Shown in pieces: positions 41,641-54,006 of a stretch of DNA of 64,000 bases. Location of the stretch: the NCBI GenBank assembly GCA_023213395.1, contig CM041465.1:249681741-249745740 (forward strand), given 5' to 3'. Source of the stretch: Cycas panzhihuaensis. Lineage: Eukaryota > Cycadophyta. How positions within the stretch are numbered: the first letter of the stretch is position 1; each line of letters begins with the position of its first letter. A model generated the notes under the pieces. It was not told the origin of the DNA. It saw only the letters and a list, made by a program, of their open reading frames with translations, and did not search any database. A program made the position numbers and the translations under genes.

Positions 41641-42099
41641 TCTCCCCATCCTAACCTGGTAACTCGTTAAAGGATCTCCACTTCCTATATTTTCCTTGAC
41701 CCACCCAATGGTCCTTAACTAGCAGGCCAAAACTTTCCTCGTAGACACCCTGCAAGTTCCCAATGGTGGGAATATCTTTTAATTTAAAGTTTCCACACTA
41801 ATTATCCTCCCAAAATTTGATGCTTTTCCCATTCCCCAGCTTCCATCTTAATCCAAGAATTAGGATGGTCCTTGAGTGAAGGAGACCTTTCCAAATGGGG
41901 GATATAAAGACACCGCCCACCTCATCTTTCAGAAAATGCCTGCCCCCCAAGTACTTTTTGGCTAAGATATTTCCCCATTGGAATCCTTCCTCCTTCACCA
42001 GTCTCTAGCCCAATTTTGCCATCAATGCTCTATTAAAGGGCCCCGATCTTCTTATATTAAGCCCCCCCACCCATGTGGGCCTACATACCTTCTCCTAGG

Positions 42100-43400
42100 A
42101 GACTATATGGATTCTATTCTTGTCCTCAATTCTTGACTAGAGGAACCTCTTCTGAATGCCTTCTAAGATTGAAATAACCTTACTTGGCATCCTGAAGATA
42201 GACATTATATAAACTAAAATACTCTATAAAGAGGTCGTCACCAGCTAAAATTTACTCGCCAGACTGAGGAGAGATCCTTTCCAACTAGCCAACTTTCTTT
42301 GGGTCCTATATACAATAGGATTCCAGAGATCCTTACTCATATTTCCTACAAATGGGGGCATCTTTAGGTAAGTGGTCAGAAGAGATCTGATAGGAATCTC
42401 TATTTTCCTACCAATCCTCCTCTGTAGTCTCTCAGGTGTATTAATAAAGAAGATAAAGCTCTTCTCGAAATTGATCCTTTGATTTATGGCCCTCTCGTAC
42501 ACTTGGAGCCCCATCTTCAAAGCTTTAGCTTCCCCTAGGGATGCCTTACCCAAAAAAATGTTGTCATTAACAAATTGGTGATGAACAATGTTTTCCAAGT
42601 TGGAAGAAGGCCTTAGCCCAGCCACCTAGCCTATACTTCTTACCTCCTCAATAGCCCTCCCTAATATTTCTACCAAAATAATAAATAGGTAGGTGGATAA
42701 AGGATCCCCCTGCCTAAGTCCTTTGAAGCTAGGGAAAAAGGGAGTTGACGTTTCATTAATCAACACAAAAAATAAGGGGTTGGAGATGCAACACCTCATC
42801 CAATCCCTCTAAACCTCCCTAAAACCAAAAGCCTGGAGATATGCAAGTAAGCAATTCGAGGCCACTCGGTCATAGGATTTGGACATGTTAGTTTTACAAT
42901 CATGCCCGCTTCTTTCCTGTCGTAAACCAAGTGAACCGTCTTGTGAACCACAATAATGCTATCTACAATTTATCTGCCCTTCATAAATCCATCCTGATTT
43001 GGGGAAATGATAATCGACGAACATTCCTTAAGTCTATTTGCCAATATTTTCGCCAAGATTTTGTATTTTACATTGCATAGACTTATCAGTCTAAAGTCCT
43101 CCATGACTTTCGCCCCTTCCTTCTTAGGAACCAGCACCAAAAAGGTAACCTACCACTCCTTGAGAATTGTTTTCTTCTCGAAGAATTCATTCAATGCCAA
43201 CATTAAATCCTCCTTAAGTATCTCCCAGAATTCTTGGAAAAAGCTTGGGGGGAACCCATCTAGCCTAGGAGCTTTATCCCTACCCATGCTAAATATTGCT
43301 TTCTCTATTTCCTCTAGAGTGAAGGGTTCTATCAGCCTTCTGTTTTGATCTTCATTGATTAGCCTTGGGATAAATCTTAGGAGGTCCTCTCTTAGGTCTG
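42100..43400 (-). pseudogene. LINE L2 reverse transcriptase
   Basis: On the minus strand the motifs come in order: PFTLEEIEKAIFSMGRDKAP and LDGFPPSFFQ, FRLISLCNVKYKILAKILA, PNQDGFMKGR, and in the open stretch 42,625-42,245 the catalytic region HHQFVNDNIFLGKA. The usual FADD box reads FVND, so the first catalytic Asp has become Asn and the enzyme would be inactive even without the stops seen between the motifs. Confidence 0.9.
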
Positions 43401-43929
43401 GGTCTTGGCATCTAGGTTCTTAGAATAACTCCTTGAAATAGTCCATCGCTATGCCTTTAATTTGTTCTACCATCTCATAAGTAGTACCCTCCCTACTACA
43501 TAGTATGTTTATTATGTTGTAGGACCTATGCTTCATCGTAGACATATGAAAATATTTTGTATTTCTATCGCCCTTCGAAAGCCAGAGCGCTCTAGATTTA
43601 TGCTTCTAATGAACTTCCTCCTTAGCCAACACATCTTCTAAGTTTTTTGAGGTCGAGCATTCCAACTGATCCAAAGAGGAGGACCTACCTTCCTCCTAGA
43701 TCCTCCCCTCAATCATATTCAGCTCCTCCACCAGTCTACCCTTGGTCTCAAAAATATTACTGAAGACTTCTTAGTTCCAGACTTTGATCTATCTCTTAAC
43801 CCAATTTAACTTCTTAGAAAATTTAAATATGGAATGCCCTGCCACTGGGGTACTCCACCATTCGTTAATCTAATCCCTAAGCTCGAGGTGTTTCAACCAT
43901 ATAAGTTCAAACTGAAAGGGAGCCCCTTG

Positions 43930-44649
43930 GTGAATGCCAAGATTATTAAACTCCAGCATTAGGGGGGAATGATCATAGGCCATCTTCGGGAGTGCCTCTA
44001 ACTTGATATCCACATGGAGACTTATCCATTCGTAATTGATCATCATTCTATATAATTTTATCTAGATGTGATTGTTCCCTAGTCTCCTGTTCGACCAAGT
44101 ATACATGGCCCTTCTAAGAGGGATATCCATTAGGCCCCCACTCTGTAAGAAGTCCCCCAGGTCAGACATACTCACGGACTAGCCCTCTTGACCTCCTTTT
44201 TTCTTCCCAGGATAAAGAGTCGAGATTAAATCCCCCGCCACTATCTAGGTGCCTTTCCAATCTTTGTGGGCATCCATAATCCTATCCCACATGACCTTTC
44301 TTCCCTCCACTGACGTGGGAGCATAAATATTGGTGACTCACCACTAGATGTTTGTCCTTCTGCAGGACATGCAGATGGTCATGAAGTGATCTTACTAGAT
44401 CACCCTAGACCCTTGCCATGGACTTGGATCCCAAAAAATAGCCATCCCTCTTGATCCCGAAGATCCTTCTTTGGCTAATATTTCACCACTTCTCCAAATC
44501 TTATTTTTCATCTTTGACTCCTTTGCCTTCTCAAGTTTCGTTTCCTACAATAATACAATATTCGCTCCTATTCTAAATCTCAAATCCTTGACAATTCTCT
44601 GCTTAAAGGGGGCATTTAGGCCCCTAACATTCCAGGATAAGATCCTCAT
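43930..44649 (-). pseudogene. LINE L2 endonuclease, start of ORF2
   Basis: The ATG at 44,649-44,647 (minus) opens MRILSWNVRGLNAPFKQRIV, the hallmark opening of plant LINE ORF2, followed by IVLLQETKLEK with the catalytic Glu. The rest of the AP-endonuclease fold continues with stops. This domain nicks target DNA; the 13-14 bp duplications at the element ends are its footprint. Confidence 0.88.
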
Positions 44650-45166
44650 GGACAACCCTCCTTGTGGCCCCACATGATCATCTTCTACTCTTAAGGAATG
44701 GGCCTTTGAGCGCCCTTTCCTTTATAGTGCTCTAGTACCCTAGGTCAATTTGAGGTGCAATTTCCCTGTCTCAAATCTCTTAATTTGATGGTCTACCAAC
44801 CCTTTTATTACTACTGAGGTCAGGGGCTCTTTTTAAACTAGACGTTTCCTCCTAAGCACCTTTACTGTTTATTATCCACCTACGAGCCCCACTAGTTGCC
44901 TTCCCTGATTCTGAAATCCCCTTATCTCTACAATCCATCCCAAGATGGCCTACACCCTCCCTAGTTGAGAGTCCTAACTACAAGTCCCCCTAACCAGAGG
45001 CTTACTCCTTCCCTTCCTCCTCCTCCTCTAAGAGATAATCCTCCTCATCCTAATTGATCTCCTTCGTCTACTTGACCTGAGAGGGCTCAACTATCCTAAG
45101 TGTGGGTTTCTCACTCTTCTCTCTACCTTGGAAAAGCCCCTTCTACCATACCTCTTGATCCCTGGG

Positions 45167-46410
45167 TCATAGAGTGGGGCCCTCATCAAGACCATCCTTC
45201 ACTTCCTCCCCATGAGGGGGATCTATGCTAGTGCCTGGGGCAACGTCTATTTCATCTGCCCTAGTATCCTGAGAGGCTTCATTCGTTCTAGATTTGACCT
45301 TATTTCTTTCTCCTGGGCACTTTAGTAGTAAGTGCCCAAAGCACCTACATTTTAGACATCTAAAGCCATCCATCTCATAAACCAACTTTTGGTCAATGTC
45401 CCATCCCCCTGATTCAATGCCAACCTCTTCTGGGAGGTCTCTATCAAGTCTTGCTAGAACACAGAACTTGGTATTTATCAGACAAGATCTATTTTTTACA
45501 GTGGAATCTGTCACTAATAGAGGTTCAACCCCCCTGGCCACCCCTTTAACAACTTCCAGGTTCCAAAACTATAGGGGGAGCATTGGCATCTGGACCCAGA
45601 TCAGGGTTTGTTTTACCGTTGGAACTGCTGGATCGAAATCCAGATGCGACTTCTCCAAGGTAATGGCCTTCCTTCTAAACATCCAAGGGGATTTTAGAAG
45701 AATAAAAACCATGTCCTCTTAATTTGTAAATCTAAAGATGACACATCCCTTAAGCATAGCCATCACCTCCATCAGATGCTTCATTTTCCATTTATTCTTG
45801 GTCTAGTTCCTAATGATATCAAGACCCAATCTGAGCCCCGAAAACCTCCTAACGAAGCTATTCTCCCAATATTGCACCATTTTTTTAGTTAGCTCTTTTG
45901 GTATAGAAATTGTTATATGATTATCTTTGAGGATAAGGTTTATCACATATTCCTCTGACCCACCGTTTCTCAATGCATCAAGGTATGTACTTTCTAGAGG
46001 AGAGGATTGAGTCTAGTTTGACTAATCTTATAGCTCCATTTAGCTTAAATAAAATAGAATAAAACATAATAAAAACCCTTAGCCTAAGAGCTCACTCGAC
46101 ACCCATAGAACTTAGCCATATTTGTAAAGCTTCTGGCTTCTACCTCTGTAGAAGCTTTTCTCCCCAAACTAGCTTTCTGGATCCAGCTGTTATGCTCCAA
46201 TAACTAGTCAGAGCTCAGTGTTGCAGACACATCTTGGACCATCCAAAGAGTAGGCCAAATATCTGCTACCCATTCAGCTCCATGAGGAATCCTCCAACTA
46301 GCTGAAATAGGTGGGCACCTCCCACCATTCAGACTGGATAAGTTATCCCATAAAGGATGCAAAAGCGCTTTGGGGCCTAGCCCCATCTTGTTCCTCCTAT
46401 TTGCCGCCAC
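45167..46410 (-). pseudogene. LINE L2 ORF1, zinc-knuckle protein
   Basis: A start at 46,410 gives MAANRRNKMGLGPKALL. The middle keeps the plant LINE ORF1 (DUF4283-like) pattern: CVIFRFTNxEDMVFILLKSP, FDPAVP and QMPMLPLxFWN. The open end 45,541-45,167 has a CX2CX4HX4C zinc knuckle (CLKCRCFGHLLLKC) and an acidic tail. In related elements this protein coats the element RNA. A few stops interrupt it. Confidence 0.82.
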
Positions 46411-46577
46411 TTGTCACTGTCATCCAGAGCTCGTGAGCAGGAAGCACTGAATTCTAACCGCCGCAGCTATCAATGAGGCCCTAACTAGGTGGCCTAAACA
46501 TCGTTCTATCGCAGCGTCCTTTCGCCATCTCAACGTCCTTCCTTAACAATTTGATCTGTATATGTGGGGCTAGTCAC

Positions 46578-48800
46578 CTTTTTAATACAATTTTTTATTT
46601 ATATTTTCTTCAAAATGGTTACTATCACATTTTTCGTTGTATCTTCTCTCTAAGTTATCAGTTTTTAGTGAAACTGGGTCTAGGTCCATCGTGTTTGGTT
46701 TTCAGAGAGCTTCACTATGGACTACTCATTTGTCAAATTTGAAACTGTTTTGACTGAGTTTTAATCGTTTGAAGTGACTCCTTCATTCAACCTTCATTTT
46801 GTTAACCGTAAAGAGGTCCTTTCACCTTTTCTACAATAACTCTTGCATGTAAGTTCTGTTTTCTGAACCGTTTATTTAGCTAGAAAGTTGGTTCAATCCT
46901 CTATGCACGGGTATAATTTTTTATCTACTTTGAAGCTGTTTTGTAAGTTTTGAAAGCTAGTGAAGTTGAGGTAACTCATTTGACTTAGGTCTTTATTTTT
47001 CAGCAATATTAAAGTATTTTTTTCTAAGTTTCTTTGGCTTAAGACACATTAAAGGATCTCTAATTTATATATGACCATTTTCACATCTTTCTACAAAGAT
47101 ATAATTTGATTTTTACAGCCTTTAAGCCCTGTGGCTCTAGTTTAAGCTCTGAAAAGGGTCCTCTCACTCATTCATTAATATCTTGAGCTCTAGGAGCCTA
47201 TTTTCTGAATGGTCAAATTTGTCAGAAAGGTTTTTTAATATTCTTCAAATTGGAATAGGTTTTATTTAAATCTGACATCATTTTGCAAGTGTTTAAAGCT
47301 AGTAATCTTTAGCTTCTTATTTAGCCTTGATAGGCATGATCTTATAGCTCTTCAAGTAGTTCATTATTTTGAAAAGAATTATATTTACATTATTGATCAC
47401 TAATAATCTATTCTTGAAGCTATTGTTGGCTCTTATATGTATTTTTCAGACTATTTTGTAACAAGAAGTTAATTCTTCAATACTTAAAGCTATCAACAAA
47501 CTAAGTGGTGCTACTTTAACAAACCAATACATTTGTTTACTTTCTATATTACTTATTGAATACTTATTACTTCTGATATTTTATCACATTAAGAAAAGGT
47601 CCTATTTCAAAATTTTAAGTTTTACATATAGCTACTTTATTTTTCAAAAGGATAAGTTAGCCATTTCCATTAGCTTGCATACATTGCCAAAGAAGTTATT
47701 TCATTCTACATTGACATAAGAAATGAGTTTTCATTTTGCTTTAGCTTCTTATTACTTTTGAAAGCTTCAAGATTGGTTGAAAAATATCATTGCATGTCTA
47801 TCTATTTATCATTAAAAGCAACTAGAGTTTAGACTTGCATTATTTAAAGCATTAAAGGAGCATATAGATCCTTGTTTTTTCTATATCATATCAAGCTAAA
47901 AAACTAAGTTGCATATCATCTAGTATTATTTTGCTTGTTTGGAAAGGAAAAAGATCATTAGTTCATTCACTTGATTTACTAAGATTTGAAGGAAAGGTTA
48001 TTGCATATATACTTTTTAAAGTTTGAAAGATATCTTTATTTCATATAAGTTTATCTCTATTATTCATTCTTTATTGTTCTCTTGCTTAGTGAATATATTT
48101 TCCTTTTAGTTGCTTTATTTCTAGTATAAAAGGAACCTTTTCAAACCTTAAATAAGACTACAAGTTTTAATTAATATATAATCATATTAAAAAAGATAAC
48201 TCTTGAATTAATCACCCTTATTTCTGGCCTTATAAGGAGAACGTTTAGGAGCCCTAGAGTTACCACCATGCATACACTAACTGGCCTACTCATATTAGAT
48301 GAGGAAATCCATCTACTATAATGTGTATTAGGTGGCATGATGAAGTATAGAACCTATCCTCATTTGGTATTTAGAGATTAAGGCTAGACCTGGAGAGGGT
48401 GAGTGCCTTAGTTCGTGCAACCTTCATTGCTAGATTTGTCACTAGGCATAATTTTGGCATAGGTGGATCCACAATTCATGGGGGTATAAAAACCTTCGTA
48501 GAAGCCCACGTACTGAGGTATATCAAGCCTTGAACTCACATACTAATATATTGAGTCTCTGTTTTGCCACTTATAGGTAGGCATTACTAGACAGGATAAC
48601 AACCAAAGGTTTCCCTTAGAGAGCCCTAAATTTAGAGCCTAGAAGCCTTATTAGAGACTAGCACACTTTGGAAACATTGGGTAAAACTTGGGATATTAAC
48701 ACTTGGTTCAAATTTTAAATTCAAACACTTGTAAACCTCATTTTATTTATCACATTTTTTAAAACCTTTAGCAAAAATAGCCTCAAGCTTTGGTAATATG
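46578..48800 (+). other. Copia C leader, right part
   Basis: About 2.2 kb without coding signs between LINE L2 and gag. The part 48,230-48,700 matches the leader of copia F (24,750-25,200, inverted), with shared blocks such as GGTGAGTGCCTTAG and CCCACGTACTGAGGTATAT. Confidence 0.6.
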
Positions 48801-48809
48801 ATTATTCTA

Positions 48810-49600
48810 AAATTTGATGGGAACAACTTCCTAAATTAGAGTATGAGGATGAGACCCATCCTCATAGCTAACGAGATGTGGGAGATTATGAAATTAGGGT
48901 ATAATGAGTTAGGTCTGAATGCAAATGATGTGAAAAAAGTTACTTACAAAGAAAATATCAAGAAGAACAACGAGGCTCTCCCACTTATATTTTGTGCACT
49001 AGAAGATCATGTTTTCTCTTGGGTTAATAAATCCACCAAATCAGAAGAAGCATGGGATACACTTCAGTTGATATATGAAGGAGCTACATTCTCCAAGCTC
49101 CAAAATCTTAGAAGAAAGTTTAAGAACTTGCATATGATGCCTGCAGAATTAGTAACATAATCCATGACAAAGGTGCAAGATATAGTCAACCAGATGAGGT
49201 CTCTTGGAGATACTTTAACAAAATAAAGGGTGGTTAAACGAATCTTAAAATGTGTTGGTGTCATTAGAAGATTCGAAATGGTTACCACAAGCATAAATGT
49301 GTCAAAGGACCAAAGTACATTAAAGGTAGAACAACTAAGTGTTATGCTTATATTAGTAGAAGAATAACAAAATGCCAATGAATCACTTGAGCATGCCTTT
49401 GCTACTAAGGTTCGAATTCAATCAAATTCTCAAGAAGGAACCTCAAGGTCTAAGGAATCACCTCCTAAGAGAATGGATAAGAATCCTAGAAGGGATGTTA
49501 GACAAAAACCTCCCAAGTATCAAGCTCCACATTAAAGGAGGCAAGGAGGACATCAACAAAATGAGAACCCTCCTAGGTATATAAACCAAAGGAAACAATT
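48810..49600 (+). pseudogene. Copia C gag
   Basis: Starts near 48,810 in a frame KFDGNNFLN, then after one stop the open stretch 48,843-49,160 with MRMRPILIANEMWEIMKLGY and SEEAWDTLQLIYEGA, which is the copia gag domain of the UBN2 type (W...L...Y.G). Later pieces up to 49,600 are basic and poorly conserved. Gag forms the particle. Stops at 48,838 and 49,159 break it. Confidence 0.8.
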
Positions 49601-49899
49601 TAAAAGACATATATGTTGTCCAAATTATCAAGGCAATGCTCAATCATCAAGGTCCAATCAGGATTATTATGATAACAGACGAAGAGAAAATCCTCCTCCC
49701 TATTATGAGGAAAGGGGGAGACCTTCCAATATTGATAGATCTCATCCACGAAGCAGAAGTTTAAGCTATGGAAGGAGAGATCCTTTATATTATTCTTATT
49801 TCCATAGAAGTGGTAATTTAGAAGATAAGTATTTTTCAAAAGATGAACCACCCACTAAAGGAAGTGCCCATAATACAACAGAGTCAAGGGACAATAACA

Positions 49900-50200
49900 A
49901 ATTATTTTTATCTAGCTTTACTGCCAAGGAGGAAGAGGATGACAACTGGTATATTGACTTGGGTTGTTCAACCCATATGACCCATAAGGAGCACCTGTTT
50001 TGAACATTGGATAAAAGTAAGAAGGGATCCATCATGTTTGGACATGATACCTCCTACGAATTAGTTGGTATAGGTAATATAGCCCTAATGATAGATATAG
50101 GATAATATAGATATCTTGATGATGTCTTATATATCCCAGCATTAAAGAAAAATTTATTATCTGTAGGTGATGGGACAAGACTACAAAGTTATCTTTGAAA
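49900..50200 (+). pseudogene. Copia C protease region
   Basis: The frame reads DDNWYIDLGCSTHMTHKEHLF: the DSG active site has become DLG, with Asp retained. It is followed by a flap-like IMFGHDTSYELVGIG stretch and the VLYIPALKKNLLSVG motif that links to the pre-integrase domain. Stops are present. Confidence 0.75.
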
Positions 50201-50329
50201 ATAGTGAGTGTGTAATCAAAGATAAAAGGAGAAACAAAGTTATAGTAGCAAAAGGAAAGATGACCAAGGATCAATTATTCAAACTCATTCTTACTCCTTC
50301 AGATATATGCCCTTGGAACTTTAGCTAAA

Positions 50330-51050
50330 TTGGATAGTGAATTGTGGCATAAAAGATTTGGTCATCTTAATTACAATACTTTGGCCCTAATGAAGCGAAT
50401 GGATATGGTCAATGGATTACCACATATTGAAGTGAATAGAAAACTATGTGAAGGATGTCTTCTTAGTAAACACCATAGGGAAAGTTTTTTAGACTCTAAT
50501 CATCGAGCATCAGGTCCACTTCAATTGGTATATATAGATATTTGTGGTTCTATAAACATTCCCTCACTAGTAGGTGTTAGGTACTTCATCACATTTATAA
50601 ATGATTTCACAAGGAAGACATAGGTATTCTTTCTCAAATACAAATAAGATGCCTTTCAACACTTTATTGACTTGAAAACCTTAGTGGAGTGACAAAGTGG
50701 ATACAAGTTACTATCCCTAAGATCAGATAATGGGGGAGAATTTATCTCTAATGCATTTAAGGATTATTGTATTCACCATGGCATTAAAAGATAGTTTATT
50801 AATCCCTACACCCCATAACAAAATAGTGTAGCGAAGAGAAAAATTGTGCAATAGTTGAAATGAATAAGCATATGTTAAAGGACAAGAATTTAGAACATGA
50901 ATTTTAGGTTGAAGTAGTACATATAGCATTTATTTACTCAATAGATGCTCCACCAAAGCCCTTAGGTGGAAAACTCCTAAAGAAGCTTGGACTAGTTATA
51001 AACCAAGCATATATCATCTTAGAATCTTTAGATGCCTATCCTATGCTCAT
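50330..51050 (+). pseudogene. Copia C pre-integrase and integrase
   Basis: The open frame 50,330-50,623 has the zinc-binding set WHKRFGHLN...CEGCLLSK (two His, two Cys) and then LVYIDICGS with the first catalytic Asp, followed by RYFITFINDFTRKT. Behind a stop, RSDNGGEF keeps the second Asp. The integrase would join element DNA to the genome. Further stops at several points show it is no longer active. Confidence 0.88.
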
Positions 51051-51519
51051 ATTCTTGATCAATGAAGATCTAAGTTGGATGATCATGGCATTAAATGTAT
51101 ATTCATTGGTTATAGTGAAACATCTAAGTCATACAAAGTTTATGACCCTAGATTAAAAAGGGTCATGTTAAGTAGAGATGTTAAATTCTAAGAGGATGCC
51201 TATTATCAAGACATTCAAGAAAAGAAGAAGGAAGTTGCAATCAAGTTTGATACATCATCTAAATCCAAATATGTGCCTCCCATGTTTGACTCTAGAATAG
51301 TCATCAATGAACTTAGTGGGGAGGGAACTTCCTCTCAACCTCCACCACAAAATCTACCAAAATGGATTTATCGGAATCATGACTTAGGTAACATATTGAA
51401 CAATAATCATAGATCCACATGCTCACATAGGGTTAATTTTACCCTCATGAGCAAAGTATTAGAGATTCATGAGCCTCAAACCTTTGATGAGGCCAATCAG
51501 CATATATGTTAGTAAAAAA

Positions 51520-52890
51520 TAATGGAAGATGAACACAAGGCTAGATTTGTTGCTAAGGGTTATGCCAAAAAAGAGGGCATTGACTATACTGAAACCTTTG
51601 TCTCTATTGCTCGCATGGAAATGGTTAGAATGATGATGAGCTTAGTAGCCCAAATGGTTTGGAAAGTCCACCAAATAGATGTTAAAAGTGTCTTCCTCAA
51701 CAACTATATCAAAGAGGATATTTATGTCATTCAAACCCCCAGTTTTAAAGTTAGGGGGGCAAAAAACAAAGTGTATAAACTAAAAAATACACTCTATGGT
51801 TTAAAATAAGTACCCAGGGCTTGGTATTCCTACATAGATAAATACTTCAGAGATCAATGGTTTGAAAGATCTCAAGTAGATCCTAATCTATATATTCAAA
51901 TCAAGGGAGATTCAATCCTAATAGTAAGACTTTATGTGGATGACCTTATATATACTGGAAACGACTCCCACCTATTGCAACAATTCAAAGATGTTATGTG
52001 TAAAGAATTTGAGATGATAAATTTAAGGCTAATGCATTACTTCCTAGGCTTGAAAGTATGACAAGACAATAAGGGTATTTTCATTTCTTCATGGAAATAT
52101 ACTTTGGATTTATTATAAAAGTTCAAGATGATAGACTGTAAACCATTGGAAACTCTAGTAGAAACTGGAATCAAGCTCTCCAAGTCAAATGACTCTACAT
52201 CAGTTGACCCAACACTTTATAGATAACTTATTGATAGCTTGATATATTTGACATCCACTCAGTTAGATATAACACACTCAATTAGTGTTGTGTCTAGGTT
52301 TATATAAGATCCAAAGACCACCCATTGGCAAGCATCTAAGAGAATTCTTCGATATCTCAAAGGAACTCCAGAATATGGGCTATACTACAAAGCTTCTCTA
52401 AAATTTTAGTTGACTAGCTATACAGACTTAAATTGGGCAAGAGATATTGATGATAAGAAATCAAAAATAAGTTATATGTTTAGTATGGAATAAATAGCCA
52501 TAGTATGGAGTACAAAGAAACAGAGCACAATTTCCTTATCTATAGCTGAGGCAAAGTACAAAGCAGTAGTTGCAGGTGCATGTGAATCAGTTTAGTTGAG
52601 AAAACTACTACAAGATTTCTAGCTAAAATAGAAAGGTCCCACCAGAATTTGGTGCAATAATCAGAGCACTATTAAAATGGCAAAGAATTCAGTTTTTCAT
52701 GGTAAAACGAAACATATTGAGACTCAACATCACTTCATTTGAGAACTAGTGCAAGCAAAAGAAATTGAACTAGCCTATTGTAGCACTGAAGACCAAACAA
52801 TGGATATATTCACAAAGGCATTGGGCAAAGTTAAATTCCAAAAATTTAGAGACAGCTTGGGAGTTGTTCACATTAGGTATTATGGGGGAG
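51520..52890 (+). pseudogene. Copia C reverse transcriptase and RNase H
   Basis: RT starts with HKARFVAKGYAKKEGIDYTE, continues with QIDVKSVFLNNYIKEDIY and the intact catalytic box LYVDDLIY near 51,940. RNase H follows from about 52,400 with YTDLNWARD, SIAEAKYKAVVAGACESV and, in the open end 52,749-52,967, [13 protein letters not shown]. The frame ends at the polypurine tract and 3' LTR. The catalytic boxes are well kept, but several stops (e.g. after LYGLK near 51,808) break translation. Confidence 0.9.
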
Positions 52891-52892
52891 AA

Positions 52893-53288
52893 TGTTGGGA
52901 TAACACCCAATATGCATTTGTAGATGTGCACATAGGGCCACTCAAAGCCATCTTTGGGGCTCCTTAGGGCATCTTGAGCTGCAAATCAGCCGTCAATAGC
53001 CACCATATATCGATACAATTATAATAAGCTATACAATGTTTATTAATTTTATTATTTTTTAATATTAACTTGAAACTGTATGTAGGTCAGGTTAATGCAC
53101 TTGCTGTCTCCCAAAAATTATCTCTATAAGGGATGGGAATACCTCCTTGGTGTTTTTTAACACCACCCACTATTCATTTGGAGATTTTTAATTTGAAGAG
53201 AAATCATGCACTCGCCATTGTGAAGTCCTGCTCTGCACCTCATCCTTCACTATTTACTCTATAGTTATCGTTTGATAATCCTTCCCTT
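52893..53288 (+). repeat. 3' LTR of copia C
   Basis: It starts TGTTGGGATAACACCC right after the polypurine tract and matches 38,828 onward. The exact end is uncertain by a few bases because TTATT occurs twice in overlap. Confidence 0.85.
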
Positions 53289-53292
53289 TATT

Positions 53293-53540
53293 ATTTTCCT
53301 AGTATACATCCTTCACACACTTTTTTGTTATATTCAATATTGGGTAGACTAATCATCATTTCTATTTTTTTCATTAATGCTAAGTTGTTACAATTCATAT
53401 AGATAAATATTTTATGCCATGTCTTACTATCCACATAAATTGATGACTTTAAGACATAGTGGTCATTTGGGGATATGACTAGCTTAAATAATTTATCACT
53501 TGTCATTTGTCCCTTAGTAACTATTACTGCATTCTTTAAC
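53293..53540 (-). pseudogene. Copia B pre-integrase fragment
   Basis: The minus-strand frame holds VTKGQMTSDKLFKL, then WHKIFIYMNCNNLALMKK and KVCEGCILGK, the GAG_pre-integrase domain with its two Cys retained and the second His lost. It is bounded by the insertions of element D (right) and element C (left); protein similarity continues across both insertion points at 58,857 and 38,822. Confidence 0.85.
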
Positions 53541-53542
53541 TT
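53538..53542. repeat. Target duplication of element D, left
   Basis: AACTT, identical to 58,852-58,856 on the other side of element D. Confidence 0.75.
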
Positions 53543-54006
53543 TATGAAGAAACATACATACATGTTTTCTTAACTATAAGATCTTGATCATGTATAATAA
53601 ACATTCAAAGAATAGTACATAGGTATTTACATGGGAAAACCTTATGGGAGAAAACCCACGATCAAATATAGAAACATTTGATTATATACTTTTGGTCTTA
53701 TTATTTATTAAGATCACTCAACCTTGGTGGTGAGGTCTATTAGGCCCTTATGCACCTTGGTATATCATACATCATTTTTATTTGATATTGATAATCTATA
53801 TGGGGTTTATATTTATAATACTCTAAGAGGTTCATCCAACCAATGGTTATGAATCTTTATTGTATTCTCGTGACCTTTCATCATGTCCCATGACTCTTCA
53901 TCGTATCTTGTTAAATCCTTGATCCTCGTGTCTCTTTGTATCTCTTAGTTAATCCACATGAGTCATTAACCGGACATGAAGTTAGCCTCAATTGAGTTTG
54001 TTAACA
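53543..54006 (-). repeat. 3' LTR of element D
   Basis: 464 bp, homologous to 58,389-58,851; on the minus strand it begins TGTTAACAAACTCAATTG beside a polypurine tract. Confidence 0.87.

Larger units (their letters stand above)
40290..46563 (-). mobile_element. L1-type LINE L2 with RNase H domain
   Basis: A near-complete 6.27-kb LINE inside the leader of copia C. Target duplications are GTGGGCTAGTTAC (40,277-40,289) and GTGGGGCTAGTCAC (46,564-46,577), two differences apart. The 16-base T run at 40,290-40,305 is its poly(A) tail seen from the plus strand. On the minus strand: ORF1 (46,410-45,167), ORF2 start 44,649, endonuclease, RT, zf-RVT and RNase H, 3' UTR. It is more GC-rich and better preserved than the other LINEs here and is the youngest layer of the nest, but ORF2 has several stops and a mutated catalytic box. 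Confidence 0.93.
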
